Assembly: GCF_029783845.1 (NCBI RefSeq)
Contig: NZ_LWID01000001.1
Location: 1,844,001-1,908,000, forward strand
DNA from: Volucribacter amazonae
Lineage (GTDB): Bacteria; Pseudomonadota; Gammaproteobacteria; Enterobacterales; Pasteurellaceae
DNA length: 64,000 nucleotides
Reading direction: 5' to 3'
In this document: in pieces, positions 53,054 through 60,857 of the stretch
Layout: each line of letters starts with the position of its first letter
How positions within the stretch are numbered: position 1 is the first letter of the stretch
Position numbers and translations under genes: made by a program
Notes under the pieces: generated by a model
The model's database searches: none
What the model was told of the DNA's origin: nothing
What the model saw: only the letters and a program-made list of their open reading frames with translations

Positions 53054-54158
53054 AAAAAGTTTGCTATTGCGTTTATGGCAACGTTTACACCTTGATTTGT
53101 TATTATTGCTCGGATTGATTGTTATTTCTGGCTATGGCTTATTGGTGTTATATAGTGCCTCTGGTGGCAATCAAGCTATGTTCCGTAATCGGGTTATCCA
53201 AGTGGCATTAGGTTTTGTGGTGATGTTAGTGATGGCACAGTTTTCGCCACGTTTTTACCAACGCATTGCCCCTTATTTATTTATTGTTGGCATTATTTTA
53301 TTAATTTTAGTGGATTTTGCTGGAACAACCAGTAAAGGGGCACAACGTTGGCTTGATCTAGGAATTATCCGTTTCCAGCCTTCGGAAATTGTAAAATTAT
53401 CCGTTCCCTTAATGGTGGCGGTTTATTTAGGCAAAAAGAGTTTACCACCAAAACTCTCTAATACCTTGATTGCCTTAGGATTAATCGTTGTTCCTACCTT
53501 GTTGGTAGCGATTCAACCTGATTTAGGTACCTCAATTTTGGTTAGTGCCTCGGGGGTTTTTGTGGTATTTTTAGCGGGTATGAGCTGGAAACTAATTGCC
53601 ACTGCGGTAGTGGGTTTAGCAGGCTTTCTCCCTATTTTATGGTTATATTTAATGCATGATTATCAACGCACAAGGGTAATGACCTTATTAGATCCTGAAA
53701 AAGATCCATTAGGTGCGGGGTATCATATTATCCAATCTAAAATTGCTATTGGTTCGGGAGGGTTATTTGGCAAAGGTTGGATGCAGGGAACACAATCTCA
53801 ACTAGAATTTTTACCAGAACCCCATACAGATTTTATTTTTTCTGTATTAAGTGAGGAATTTGGTATGTTGGGTGTGTTAGTATTATTGGCAATTTATTTA
53901 TTTATTGTAGCAAGAGGATTAATTATCGGAGCGCAAGCCGAAACAGCGTTTGGGCGTATTTTGACCGGTGCATTGACCTTGATCTTTTTTGTTTATGTTT
54001 TTGTGAATATTGGTATGGTAAGCGGTATTTTACCTGTTGTTGGTGTGCCATTACCATTATTCAGCTATGGCGGTACTTCTTTTGTTACCATTATGGCAGG
54101 CTTTGGTTTGATTATGTCAATCCATACCCATAAACAAAAATTATCAAATAAAGATTAA
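53046..54158 (+). CDS. mrdB: Rod-shape SEDS glycosyltransferase RodA
   Basis: A 370-residue protein with about ten membrane helices, the SEDS-family peptidoglycan polymerase. Conserved parts are RWLDLGIIRFQPSEIVKLS near residue 105, QPDLGTSIL near residue 157 and the C-terminal PLPLFSYGGTSFVTIMAGFG. It overlaps mrdA, the standard partner gene. Confidence 0.97.
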   Translation: MNEKSLLLRLWQRLHLDLLLLLGLIVISGYGLLVLYSASGGNQAMFRNRVIQVALGFVVMLVMAQFSPRFYQRIAPYLFIVGIILLILVDFAGTTSKGAQRWLDLGIIRFQPSEIVKLSVPLMVAVYLGKKSLPPKLSNTLIALGLIVVPTLLVAIQPDLGTSILVSASGVFVVFLAGMSWKLIATAVVGLAGFLPILWLYLMHDYQRTRVMTLLDPEKDPLGAGYHIIQSKIAIGSGGLFGKGWMQGTQSQLEFLPEPHTDFIFSVLSEEFGMLGVLVLLAIYLFIVARGLIIGAQAETAFGRILTGALTLIFFVYVFVNIGMVSGILPVVGVPLPLFSYGGTSFVTIMAGFGLIMSIHTHKQKLSNKD

Positions 54159-54171
54159 CTAGGAAATTGAT

Positions 54172-55107
54172 ATGACTAAAAGTAACAAGATATTAACGAT
54201 TTTATTGGCTTTTTTGTTTGTGAGTTCGCCTACTCTTTATGCTAAATCAGAAACAAAAACGCTCTATGGGATTACTGGGGCAAAGTTAGATAAACAAACC
54301 TCTTTAGCAAGCCCAACAACCTATCAGGTTAAAGGAAAATCCTATACAACTAAAGCCACTGATGAGGCAAAAAATTATTCTAAGGTAGGGACTGCCAGTT
54401 ATTATCATAGTAAATTTAATGGGCGTAAAACCTCAAATGGCGAAACCTATAATCAAATGGAATTTACCGCAGCACATAAAACCTTGCCGATTAATTCTTA
54501 TGCGTTGGTTACTAATTTAACCAATAATCGTAAAGTGATTGTTCGCATTAATGATCGAGGTCCTTTTGTTAATTCACGCTTAATTGATCTTTCTCGTGCA
54601 GCGGCTAAAGAGATTGGTATGTTAGGAGCTGGGTTAGCAAAAGTAAAAATTGAGGCGCTTCATGTTGATCGGGCAGGTAAAATCTCGGGAGCAGGTGTTG
54701 ATACCTTAGCTAAACAAGCTAAAGACACAAGTCGTTTGGTTCTGGGGGAAACGAGTACAATGCTGGCGAATAATGCAAGTAAAGCCACAGGCATATCAAG
54801 TAAACAACCTTCAGCGACCTTAGTGAACACTGATCGCCTTGTTGCAACACAAAATAGTGAAGTCAATAAAAGTGTGGCAAGTAATTATGCAGTGCGTATG
54901 AAAAACCTTGAAAGCGAAAATCAAGCACAAGATCTGGTGGAAAAATTGGCGATGAAAAACGTTAAAACAGAGATTACTCAAGTAGGCGAGGAGTACGAAG
55001 TATTATTTACTGCATTAAATAGTCAGCGAGATATTAATCAAATTAAACAAAAATTAAATCAATTAGATAACGCCCAATCGGTATCCTTATATACTTATAG
55101 TTATTAA
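54172..55107 (+). CDS. rlpA: RlpA-type septal peptidoglycan-associated protein with SPOR domain
   Basis: A 311-residue exported protein. A signal peptide (to about residue 25, SSPTLYA) has no cysteine, so it is not a lipoprotein, unlike E. coli RlpA. The double-psi beta-barrel RlpA domain (GTASYYHSKFNGRKTSNGE, RINDRGPFVNSRLIDLS, residues about 73-150) is followed by a low-complexity linker and a C-terminal SPOR domain (residues about 235-310) that binds denuded glycan at the septum. In some species RlpA is a lytic transglycosylase. Confidence 0.92.
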   Translation: MTKSNKILTILLAFLFVSSPTLYAKSETKTLYGITGAKLDKQTSLASPTTYQVKGKSYTTKATDEAKNYSKVGTASYYHSKFNGRKTSNGETYNQMEFTAAHKTLPINSYALVTNLTNNRKVIVRINDRGPFVNSRLIDLSRAAAKEIGMLGAGLAKVKIEALHVDRAGKISGAGVDTLAKQAKDTSRLVLGETSTMLANNASKATGISSKQPSATLVNTDRLVATQNSEVNKSVASNYAVRMKNLESENQAQDLVEKLAMKNVKTEITQVGEEYEVLFTALNSQRDINQIKQKLNQLDNAQSVSLYTYSY

Positions 55108-55158
55108 TTATTTTTGAAACAGCAAATTTTATTTTTATAACAAGGAGCAAGGAGTTTT

Positions 55159-56343
55159 ATGCTAACTACTGTTATTCGCAAAAGTAAAGTAACCATTTTA
55201 GCGAGTTTATGTGCCATTTCATCGTTTTCTTTCGCTCAAGATGTGGATTATGGCATTACACCGCCACAAATTAATGCACAAACCTATATTTTAATGGATT
55301 ATCATTCAGGCGCAGTGTTAGCCGCCTATCAACCTGATCAACGGCAAGCACCTGCATCATTAACCAAAATGATGACCAGTTATGTGGTAGGCGATGCGAT
55401 TAAACGTGGCGAACTGCACCCAACAGATATGGTTACTATTACCGAAAGTAGTTGGGGACGAAATTTTCCCGGTTCTTCCAAAATGTTCCTGAATTTAAAT
55501 CAACAAGTATCCGTTGATGATCTTAATCGTGGCATTATTATTGTTTCTGGTAATGATGCTTGTGTTGCTATTGCAGAATATTTATCAGGTTCAACCCAAA
55601 ATTTTATTGATCAAATGAATAAATTTGCACAGCAATTTGGGCTTAAAAATACCCATTTTGCCACAGTGCATGGTTTAGATCATGAAGATCAATATTCTTC
55701 GGCTCGTGATATGGCGATTATTGGTGCACATTTAATTCGTGATTTACCAGAAGAATATAAAATTTATGCGGAAAAAGAGTTTACTTTTAACAACATTAAA
55801 CAGCCCAACCGCAATGGGTTATTATGGGATAAATCATTAAATGTTGATGGCATTAAAACAGGGCATACCAATCTAGCTGGCTATAATTTAGTGGCATCGG
55901 CAACACAAAATAATATGCGTTTAATTTCAGTGGTCATGGGGGTAGAAACCCTCAAAGGTCGTGAGGTTGAAAGCAAAAAATTATTACAATGGGGACTTAG
56001 TCGTTTTGATACCTTTAAAACCTTAGAAGCGGATAAAACGATTTCGGAGCAAGCCATTTATTATGGCAAAGAGAATAAAGTCGCATTAGGGGTATTACAA
56101 GATGCCTTTATTACCATTCCTAAAGGGCGTAATGCCGATCTTAAAGCACGCTATGAATTAGTGGATAAATATTTGCAAGCTCCATTAGCCAAAGGACAAG
56201 TGATTGGTAAGGTAATTTATCAGCTTGATGGAAAAGATATTGCCGAAGTGAATTTGCAAGTGTTACAAGATGTAGAAGAAGCGGGCTTTATTGGGCGAGC
56301 TTGGGATTGGATTGTGCTAACCGTAAAAGGATTATTTAGTTAG
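55159..56343 (+). CDS. dacA: D-alanyl-D-alanine carboxypeptidase (PBP5 family)
   Basis: A 394-residue periplasmic enzyme that trims the terminal D-alanine of wall peptides. The signal peptide ends SSFSFAQ. The active-site motifs are APASLTKMM (SxxK, near residue 70), VSGNDACVAIAE (SxN, near residue 133) and DGIKTGHTNLAG (KTG, near residue 235). The C-terminal amphipathic helix GRAWDWIVLTVKGLFS anchors it to the inner membrane. It closes the mrdA-mrdB-rlpA-dacA set. Confidence 0.96.
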   Translation: MLTTVIRKSKVTILASLCAISSFSFAQDVDYGITPPQINAQTYILMDYHSGAVLAAYQPDQRQAPASLTKMMTSYVVGDAIKRGELHPTDMVTITESSWGRNFPGSSKMFLNLNQQVSVDDLNRGIIIVSGNDACVAIAEYLSGSTQNFIDQMNKFAQQFGLKNTHFATVHGLDHEDQYSSARDMAIIGAHLIRDLPEEYKIYAEKEFTFNNIKQPNRNGLLWDKSLNVDGIKTGHTNLAGYNLVASATQNNMRLISVVMGVETLKGREVESKKLLQWGLSRFDTFKTLEADKTISEQAIYYGKENKVALGVLQDAFITIPKGRNADLKARYELVDKYLQAPLAKGQVIGKVIYQLDGKDIAEVNLQVLQDVEEAGFIGRAWDWIVLTVKGLFS

Positions 56344-56394
56344 CTTGTAAAAGGAAAAATTGTCCTTATATTTTATTTTGGTAAAATATCTTTT

Positions 56395-56446
56395 ACAAAG
56401 AGCGGTGAGTTTTGTAACATTTTTGCAAAACCTCCGCTTTACTATA
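56395..56446. other. Long imperfect hairpin between dacA and ybeD
   Basis: AAAGAGCGG and GTTTTG on the left pair with CAAAAC and CCGCTTT on the right around a loop. A looser T-rich stretch follows on the plus strand. It may be a terminator for dacA or a leader structure of ybeD. Confidence 0.4.
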
Positions 56447-56498
56447 TTTTTACCTGATAATTTTATTGATAAGAATAGTTGATGAGAGAGAAAATAAG

Positions 56499-56792
56499 AT
56501 GAGTAAAGAAGTAAATTTAAGCGAATTACCCCAAGCGAGTTTAAAAGAATTGTTGGAATTTCCTTGTGATTTTCCTTATAAAATTATGGGCGAAGCACAC
56601 CCAGAGCTATTAGACAATGTATTAGAAGTGATCCAACGCCATGCACCGGGTGATTACTCTCCCGTTGTGAAACCTAGCCGTACGGGTAAATATCATTCCA
56701 TTACCGTAACCATTAATGCGAAAGATATTGAGCAAATTGAAAAATTATATAAAGAGCTCGGAGAGCTTGAACGAGTGAGAATGGTGCTATAA
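56499..56792 (+). CDS. ybeD: YbeD family (DUF493) protein
   Basis: A 97-residue small ferredoxin-like-fold protein, starting at the ATG at 56499 after GAGAG; an upstream ATG at 56466 would add 11 residues unlike the family. LLEFPCDFPYKIMGEAHPEL and SRTGKYHSITVTI are conserved. The gene is nearly always next to lipB, as here (12 bp gap). Its function is unknown; a role linked to lipoate is guessed from position only. Confidence 0.93.
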   Translation: MSKEVNLSELPQASLKELLEFPCDFPYKIMGEAHPELLDNVLEVIQRHAPGDYSPVVKPSRTGKYHSITVTINAKDIEQIEKLYKELGELERVRMVL

Positions 56793-56804
56793 CCTTGATA
56801 GATC

Positions 56805-57521
56805 ATGAATAAAATAGAACAACAGGATAAACAGGCAAAACGCATTATTGTGCGTCAACTAGGGCAACAAGATTACCAAAGCATTTGGCAAAAAATGCAA
56901 GATTTTACCGATCAACGCCAAGCGGATACCGCCGATGAAATTTGGCTTGTTGAGCATTTTCCTGTTTTTACCCAAGGACAAACGGGAAAAGCCGAGCATT
57001 TATTGCGACACAGTGAAATTCCCGTAGTGCAATCAGATCGTGGTGGGCAAATTACTTATCATGGGCTAGGACAGCAGATTATGTATATCTTGATTGATAT
57101 TAAACGTAAAAAACAGCGTAATCTTGCTCCCCATTCAACAGCTGAACAAGCCCCATTGACGGTGCGACAATTGGTTTCTACTTTAGAACAAACAGTAATA
57201 CAAACCTTAGCGGATTATGGGGTAGAAAGTTATGCAAAAGCTGATGCGCCGGGGGTTTATGTGAATGAACAAAAAATTTGTTCATTAGGCTTGCGGATTC
57301 GGCGTGGTTGTTCCTTTCATGGTTTAGCATTAAATATTAATATGGATTTAACCCCCTTTTTAAACATTAATCCTTGTGGTTATGCTGGTTTGGAAATGTG
57401 TCAATTAGCGACATTAATTGATGAACCGAGTTTGCGTTGTGAACCCGTTGCCAGCAAATTGGTACAACATTTTTGCCAATTATTAGATTATCAAGAGATA
57501 CAGTATAAAGAAGGCTTTTAG
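56805..57521 (+). CDS. lipB: Octanoyltransferase LipB
   Basis: A 238-residue enzyme that moves octanoate from acyl carrier protein to lipoyl domains. SDRGGQITYHGLGQQIMYIL near residue 74, the catalytic lysine in NEQKICSLGLRI near residue 155 and the catalytic cysteine in NPCGYAGLEM near residue 190 are present. A 20-residue charged insert (around residues 100-118) is longer than in E. coli. It is followed by lipA. Confidence 0.96.
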   Translation: MNKIEQQDKQAKRIIVRQLGQQDYQSIWQKMQDFTDQRQADTADEIWLVEHFPVFTQGQTGKAEHLLRHSEIPVVQSDRGGQITYHGLGQQIMYILIDIKRKKQRNLAPHSTAEQAPLTVRQLVSTLEQTVIQTLADYGVESYAKADAPGVYVNEQKICSLGLRIRRGCSFHGLALNINMDLTPFLNINPCGYAGLEMCQLATLIDEPSLRCEPVASKLVQHFCQLLDYQEIQYKEGF

Positions 57522-57544
57522 TAAGCCGATAATGAGGAACTATT

Positions 57545-58507
57545 ATGGGTCAACCCTTTAAAATGGAGCGAGGCGTTAAATATCGTGATGCTGCCAAAAC
57601 CTCCATTATTCCAGTAAAAAATATCGATCCTAATCAGGAATTATTGAAAAAACCTGAATGGATGAAAATTAAATTGCCTGCAAGCTCAGCCAAAATAGAA
57701 AGTATTAAAAATGGTATGCGTCGTCATGGCTTACATTCTGTTTGCGAAGAGGCTTCATGCCCGAATTTACATGAATGTTTTAATCATGGTACTGCCACAT
57801 TTATGATCTTAGGGGCGATTTGTACCAGACGTTGCCCGTTTTGCGATGTGGCACATGGTAAGCCCCTCCCCCCAGATCCCGAAGAACCGAGAAAATTGGC
57901 AGAAACCATTCAAGATATGAAATTAAAATATGTGGTGATTACATCGGTGGATCGCGATGACTTGCCTGATCGTGGTGCAGGACATTTTGCCCAATGTGTA
58001 AAAGAAATTCGGGCATTAAACCCGGGCATTAAAATTGAAATCTTAGTCCCTGATTTTCGTGGCAGAATTGAACAGGCATTGGATAAATTAAAGGATAATC
58101 CACCTGATGTGTTTAATCATAATTTAGAAAATGTACCAAGATTATACCGAGAAATTCGTCCCGGTGCGGATTATCAATGGTCACTCAAATTGTTGCGTGA
58201 TTTTAAAGCCATGTTCCCCCATATTCCAACGAAATCAGGCTTAATGGTTGGATTGGGCGAAACTAATGAAGAAATTCTGCAAGTGATGCAGGATTTGCGT
58301 GATAATGGCGTTACGATGTTGACCTTAGGACAATATTTACAACCAAGCCGTCATCATCTTCCTGTGGCACGTTATGTACCGCCAACTGAGTTTGATATGA
58401 TGCGAGAAAAGGCGAATGCCATGGGCTTTGAACACGCCGCTTGTGGACCTTTTGTGCGTTCTTCTTATCATGCGGATTTACAAGCCAGTGGTGGGGTGGT
58501 TAAGTAA
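57545..58507 (+). CDS. lipA: Lipoyl synthase
   Basis: A 320-residue radical-SAM enzyme that inserts two sulfurs into octanoyl groups. The auxiliary cluster cysteines are in CEEASCPNLHEC near residue 67, and the radical-SAM cysteines in CTRRCPFC near residue 94. RSSYHADLQ with the conserved serine near residue 308 completes the sulfur site. It closes the ybeD-lipB-lipA unit and is followed by an inverted uptake-signal terminator. Confidence 0.97.
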   Translation: MGQPFKMERGVKYRDAAKTSIIPVKNIDPNQELLKKPEWMKIKLPASSAKIESIKNGMRRHGLHSVCEEASCPNLHECFNHGTATFMILGAICTRRCPFCDVAHGKPLPPDPEEPRKLAETIQDMKLKYVVITSVDRDDLPDRGAGHFAQCVKEIRALNPGIKIEILVPDFRGRIEQALDKLKDNPPDVFNHNLENVPRLYREIRPGADYQWSLKLLRDFKAMFPHIPTKSGLMVGLGETNEEILQVMQDLRDNGVTMLTLGQYLQPSRHHLPVARYVPPTEFDMMREKANAMGFEHAACGPFVRSSYHADLQASGGVVK

Positions 58508-58536
58508 TTTATGATGTGTTGTTATTGTTAAAATAG

Positions 58537-58580
58537 CAAGTGCGGTCAAAAATAAAATTATTTTTTGACCGCACTTTTTT
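58537..58580. terminator. Inverted uptake-signal pair after lipA
   Basis: AAGTGCGGTCAAAAA and TTTTTGACCGCACTT form a 15-bp stem followed by a T run, about 30 bp after the lipA stop. Confidence 0.85.
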
Positions 58581-58595
58581 ATAGTTATTTTAATT

Positions 58596-58667
58596 TATAG
58601 CCGTTCCTCTTTAAAATAATAGGGTGTTGGCACGCCTCGCCGTACTCTCTAAATTGAAGCGACTATA
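58596..58667. repeat. Correia-like palindromic element, 72 bp (copy 9)
   Basis: Left end TATAGCCGTTCCTCTTTAAA, middle GGTGTTGGCACGCCTCGCCG, right end AAATTGAAGCGACTATA. Fragments of further element ends flank it (TATAGTTATTTTAATT at about 58580 and GATGACTATA at about 58674). Its right end supplies the TAG stop of the PRD-domain gene on the minus strand. Confidence 0.9.
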
Positions 58668-59055
58668 AAATAAGATGACTATATTTTTTTAAAATTTGTG
58701 GTTGCTCAAGGGAAAGTGAATAAAGATTGGCAATAAAATGGGTTTGTTCACTTTCTGGTATGTTAAATGGCAGGTAATTGAGAATTTGCTGATGTAAGTA
58801 TAAAATTTTTGGAAAATCCACCGCTCTTTTCATTTCTGCAAACATTGCTTGATTAAGCGGTTGAGCGGCGTAACCACGCTTAATTCGCCCCAACGCATTG
58901 GCAAGATGAATTAACAACATTTGCACTTGAGCTGTTTCGGTGTTGACTTGCCATTGATGACGTAATAGCCCTTCAATATTAAGTACCACTTCAACAATAT
59001 GGTAATTGATTAAATTACGTTGTTGTAATAGTAATAAGCGTTGTAATAAGCCCAT
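58663..59055 (-). CDS. PRD-domain-like small protein
   Basis: A 130-residue helical protein. VQMLLIHLANALGRIKRG near residue 44 resembles the conserved histidine region of PTS-regulated PRD domains, and ESEQTHFIANLYSLSL near residue 101 resembles its closing helix. No DNA-binding or transporter domain is attached, so it would be a stand-alone PRD. The last residues and stop (YSHLIL) come from palindromic-element sequence. Two copies of that element flank the gene. Function is not assigned; the domain call is tentative. Confidence 0.6.
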   Translation of the reverse strand: MGLLQRLLLLQQRNLINYHIVEVVLNIEGLLRHQWQVNTETAQVQMLLIHLANALGRIKRGYAAQPLNQAMFAEMKRAVDFPKILYLHQQILNYLPFNIPESEQTHFIANLYSLSLEQPQILKKYSHLIL

Positions 59056-59129
59056 TCATTATCATTGTTAGGAATAGATGAGCTATTGTAATGAAATTGA
59101 TTTGCTTTACAAAGTGTTATTTGGAAAAA

Positions 59130-59235
59130 TATAGTCATTTCACTTTAAAATAATAGGGGGTTAGCACGCCTCGCCGTACTCTCTGTACTGTTTTCGGCGA
59201 GCCACCTTGTCTTATTTTAAATTGAAACGACTATA
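59130..59235. repeat. Correia-like palindromic element, full-length 106-bp form (copy 10)
   Basis: Left end TATAGTCATTTCACTTTAAA, right end TTTAAATTGAAACGACTATA. The interior has CTCGCCG and CGGCGAG as an inverted pair around GTACTCTCTGTACTG. Length and interior (ACAGTACA...GTACGG read on the minus strand, then CGAGGC) resemble the 104-108 bp class of the neisserial Correia element as I remember it. Confidence 0.92.
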
Positions 59236-59290
59236 ACGTTTTGCTCGCAAAGATAGGATCTTGATAAAGAATAAGGATAATGAAAGTAAC

Positions 59291-59893
59291 ATGATAGATG
59301 TAAATTTATTTCGCCATTATAAAGGGTTAGTTTTTGATATGGACGGTACGTTAGTGGATACTATGCCTTGCCACGCTCGTGCTTGGGAAATGGTGGGCGA
59401 GCATTTAGGTTATCCAACTAAGGGCGATGTACTTTATCAATTAGGTGGAGCATCAGTGCGTACCATTGCTATGGAAACCATGAAAAAATATGGTATTCCT
59501 ATGGATTTGTTAGAGCAGGTTATTCAACTTAAACGGCAATTTGGGATTGAGTTAATTCAACAACAATCAACATTGTTGCCTACGGCTGAGGTGGTAAAGC
59601 ATTTTTATGGTAAAACACCATTGGCATTAGGGACAGGCTCGCATAAAGTGGTGGTGGATATGATTTTACAAAAACACCAAATTGCCCCTTATTTTAAGGC
59701 GATTGTTACTGCTGATGATGTTACTAAACATAAGCCTGAGCCAGATACTTTTTTACGTTGTGCGGAATTAATGGCGGTTGATCCTTGTCAATGTGTGGTT
59801 TTTGAAGACGCTGATTTAGGGGTACAAGCAGGATTACGTGCAGGTATGGATGTTTTTGATGTACGCATTAACCAGTTAATTAAGCATGCTTGA
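59291..59893 (+). CDS. yqaB: HAD-superfamily sugar phosphatase YqaB
   Basis: About 200 residues from the ATG at 59291; the upstream in-frame ATG at 59261 adds a poor lysine/asparagine-rich leader. HAD motif I is VFDMDGTLVDT, motif II LGTGSHK, motif III KHKPEPDTF and motif IV VFEDADLGVQAG. In E. coli YqaB dephosphorylates fructose-1-phosphate; relatives include beta-phosphoglucomutase, so the substrate is uncertain. It overlaps yqaA by 8 bp. Confidence 0.88.
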   Translation: MIDVNLFRHYKGLVFDMDGTLVDTMPCHARAWEMVGEHLGYPTKGDVLYQLGGASVRTIAMETMKKYGIPMDLLEQVIQLKRQFGIELIQQQSTLLPTAEVVKHFYGKTPLALGTGSHKVVVDMILQKHQIAPYFKAIVTADDVTKHKPEPDTFLRCAELMAVDPCQCVVFEDADLGVQAGLRAGMDVFDVRINQLIKHA

Positions 59894-60359
59894 TTGGTTT
59901 TTTTCTAGTCAATTTTGGCTAGAATTATTACTTAAATATGGATTATGGGTAATGTTTTTGAGTGCTTTATTAAGTGCCACGTTATTGCCCGGTAATTCAG
60001 AGATAATTTTTGTAACCTTAGCGATTAATCACTTTTCTGTCGCAACAAATACTATGGCGATAGGGCAATTATTGTTAGTGGCAACCTTAGGCAATAGTCT
60101 TGGTAGCCTATCCACTTATTGGCTTGGACGCTTGTTGCCCCAACCTTATTTTGCCACAAAGCAAACAAAATCCGTTTGGGCGATACAGCAGGTGCAACGG
60201 TTTGGGGTGTGGGCATTGTTATTCAGTTGGTTGCCAGTGGTGGGCGATGTGTTGTGTGCAGTGGCAGGGTGGTTACGCTTAAACGCTTTATGGACGGGGT
60301 GTTGTATTGTGCTAGCAAAAGCGTTACGTTATGTGTTTTTATTGTTAATGCTATTATAG
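59886..60359 (+). CDS. yqaA: Membrane protein YqaA (DedA/SNARE-associated family)
   Basis: A 157-residue integral membrane protein with four hydrophobic segments. LLSATLLPGNSEIIFVTLAIN near residue 23 and LGNSLGSLSTYWLGRLLP near residue 71 are typical of the YqaA branch of the DedA family, which is linked to lipid flipping. It is coupled to yqaB. The TAG stop is formed by the TATAG end of a palindromic element, so its natural C-terminus may be altered. Confidence 0.85.
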   Translation: MLDWFFSSQFWLELLLKYGLWVMFLSALLSATLLPGNSEIIFVTLAINHFSVATNTMAIGQLLLVATLGNSLGSLSTYWLGRLLPQPYFATKQTKSVWAIQQVQRFGVWALLFSWLPVVGDVLCAVAGWLRLNALWTGCCIVLAKALRYVFLLLMLL

Positions 60360-60437
60360 TCGTTCCACTTTAAAATGATACTGCGTTGGTACGCCTCACT
60401 GTACCGTCTTGTCTCATTTTAAATTGAAACGACTATA
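60355..60437. repeat. Correia-like palindromic element, 83 bp (copy 11)
   Basis: Left end TATAGTCGTTCCACTTTAAA, middle TGCGTTGGTACGCCTCACTG followed by TACCGTCTTGTC, right end AAATTGAAACGACTATA. It is intermediate in length between the 70- and 106-bp forms and supplies the yqaA stop codon. Confidence 0.92.
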
Positions 60438-60507
60438 CCATTAGCGAAGTGAATTTTCATTGGGATATTTTCGTTTATTAGGTTTTCCGTTAGAATGAAA
60501 AAACAAT

Positions 60508-60577
60508 AAAAAAACCGCCCATAAAGGGCGGTAAAATAACCTAAGGAACCAATTTATAAAACAACTGTAAGTTGTAC
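60508..60577 (-). ncRNA. Candidate sigma-E-dependent small RNA, unit A
   Basis: A unit of about 70 nt read on the minus strand. The predicted start is near 60577, just after a small 5' hairpin-forming stretch: ACAACT pairs with AGTTGT around TAC. An A/U-rich central segment (TTTTATAAATTGG then TTCCTTAGGTTA) is identical in unit B. It ends with a strong terminator, ACCGCCC-TTTAT-GGGCGGT plus seven T residues. There is no reading frame of note. The structure is that of a small regulatory RNA; expression is inferred. Confidence 0.72.
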
Positions 60578-60581
60578 TAAC

Positions 60582-60609
60582 TAAGACTGGCGAAAATGAA
60601 AAAAGTTCA
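60582..60609 (-). promoter_or_regulatory. Sigma-E-like promoter of small-RNA unit A
   Basis: On the minus strand TGAACTT (60609-60603) followed by a T-rich spacer of 16 bp leads to TCTTA (60586-60582). This resembles the extracytoplasmic sigma-E consensus (GGAACTT, 16 bp, TCTGA). The same two boxes with the same spacing precede unit B. Confidence 0.6.
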
Positions 60610-60693
60610 GTATAAAATAAAAAAATTTTTGTTTTTATCTTAACATTGTGTTTTGGCTTTATTTTTGAACGGAATAACCATTATTGTATTCAT

Positions 60694-60766
60694 AAAAAAA
60701 CCGCCCATAAAGGGCGGTAAATATAACCTAAGGAACCAATTTATAAAACAACTGCAAGTTGCTTGT
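60694..60766 (-). ncRNA. Candidate sigma-E-dependent small RNA, unit B
   Basis: A second unit of about 73 nt, tandem to unit A and about 185 bp to its right. The 5' hairpin differs in sequence but is retained (CAACT-TGC-AGTTG), the central segment is identical to unit A over about 28 bases, and the terminator stem ACCGCCC/GGGCGGT with loop TTTAT and seven T residues is also identical. It lies directly upstream of luxS on the opposite strand. Confidence 0.74.
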
Positions 60767-60770
60767 AAAC

Positions 60771-60798
60771 TAAGACTGATTAAATTGGAAAAAGTTCA
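60771..60798 (-). promoter_or_regulatory. Sigma-E-like promoter of small-RNA unit B
   Basis: TGAACTT (60798-60792), 16-bp spacer, TCTTA (60775-60771) on the minus strand. The spacer sequence differs from unit A while both boxes and the AGTCTTAGT context are kept, which argues for selection on the promoter. Confidence 0.6.
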
Positions 60799-60857
60799 GA
60801 AAAAATTAAAAAAATTTTTTAATTAATTTAACTCAATGATTTATAAGGGGAAATAGA

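Noticed and set aside
60482..60857. The hairpins before luxS as a riboswitch or attenuator of luxS
   Set aside because: The T runs follow the stems only on the minus strand, the promoters also point that way, and on the plus strand the stems are followed by A-rich sequence. Independent minus-strand RNAs fit better.
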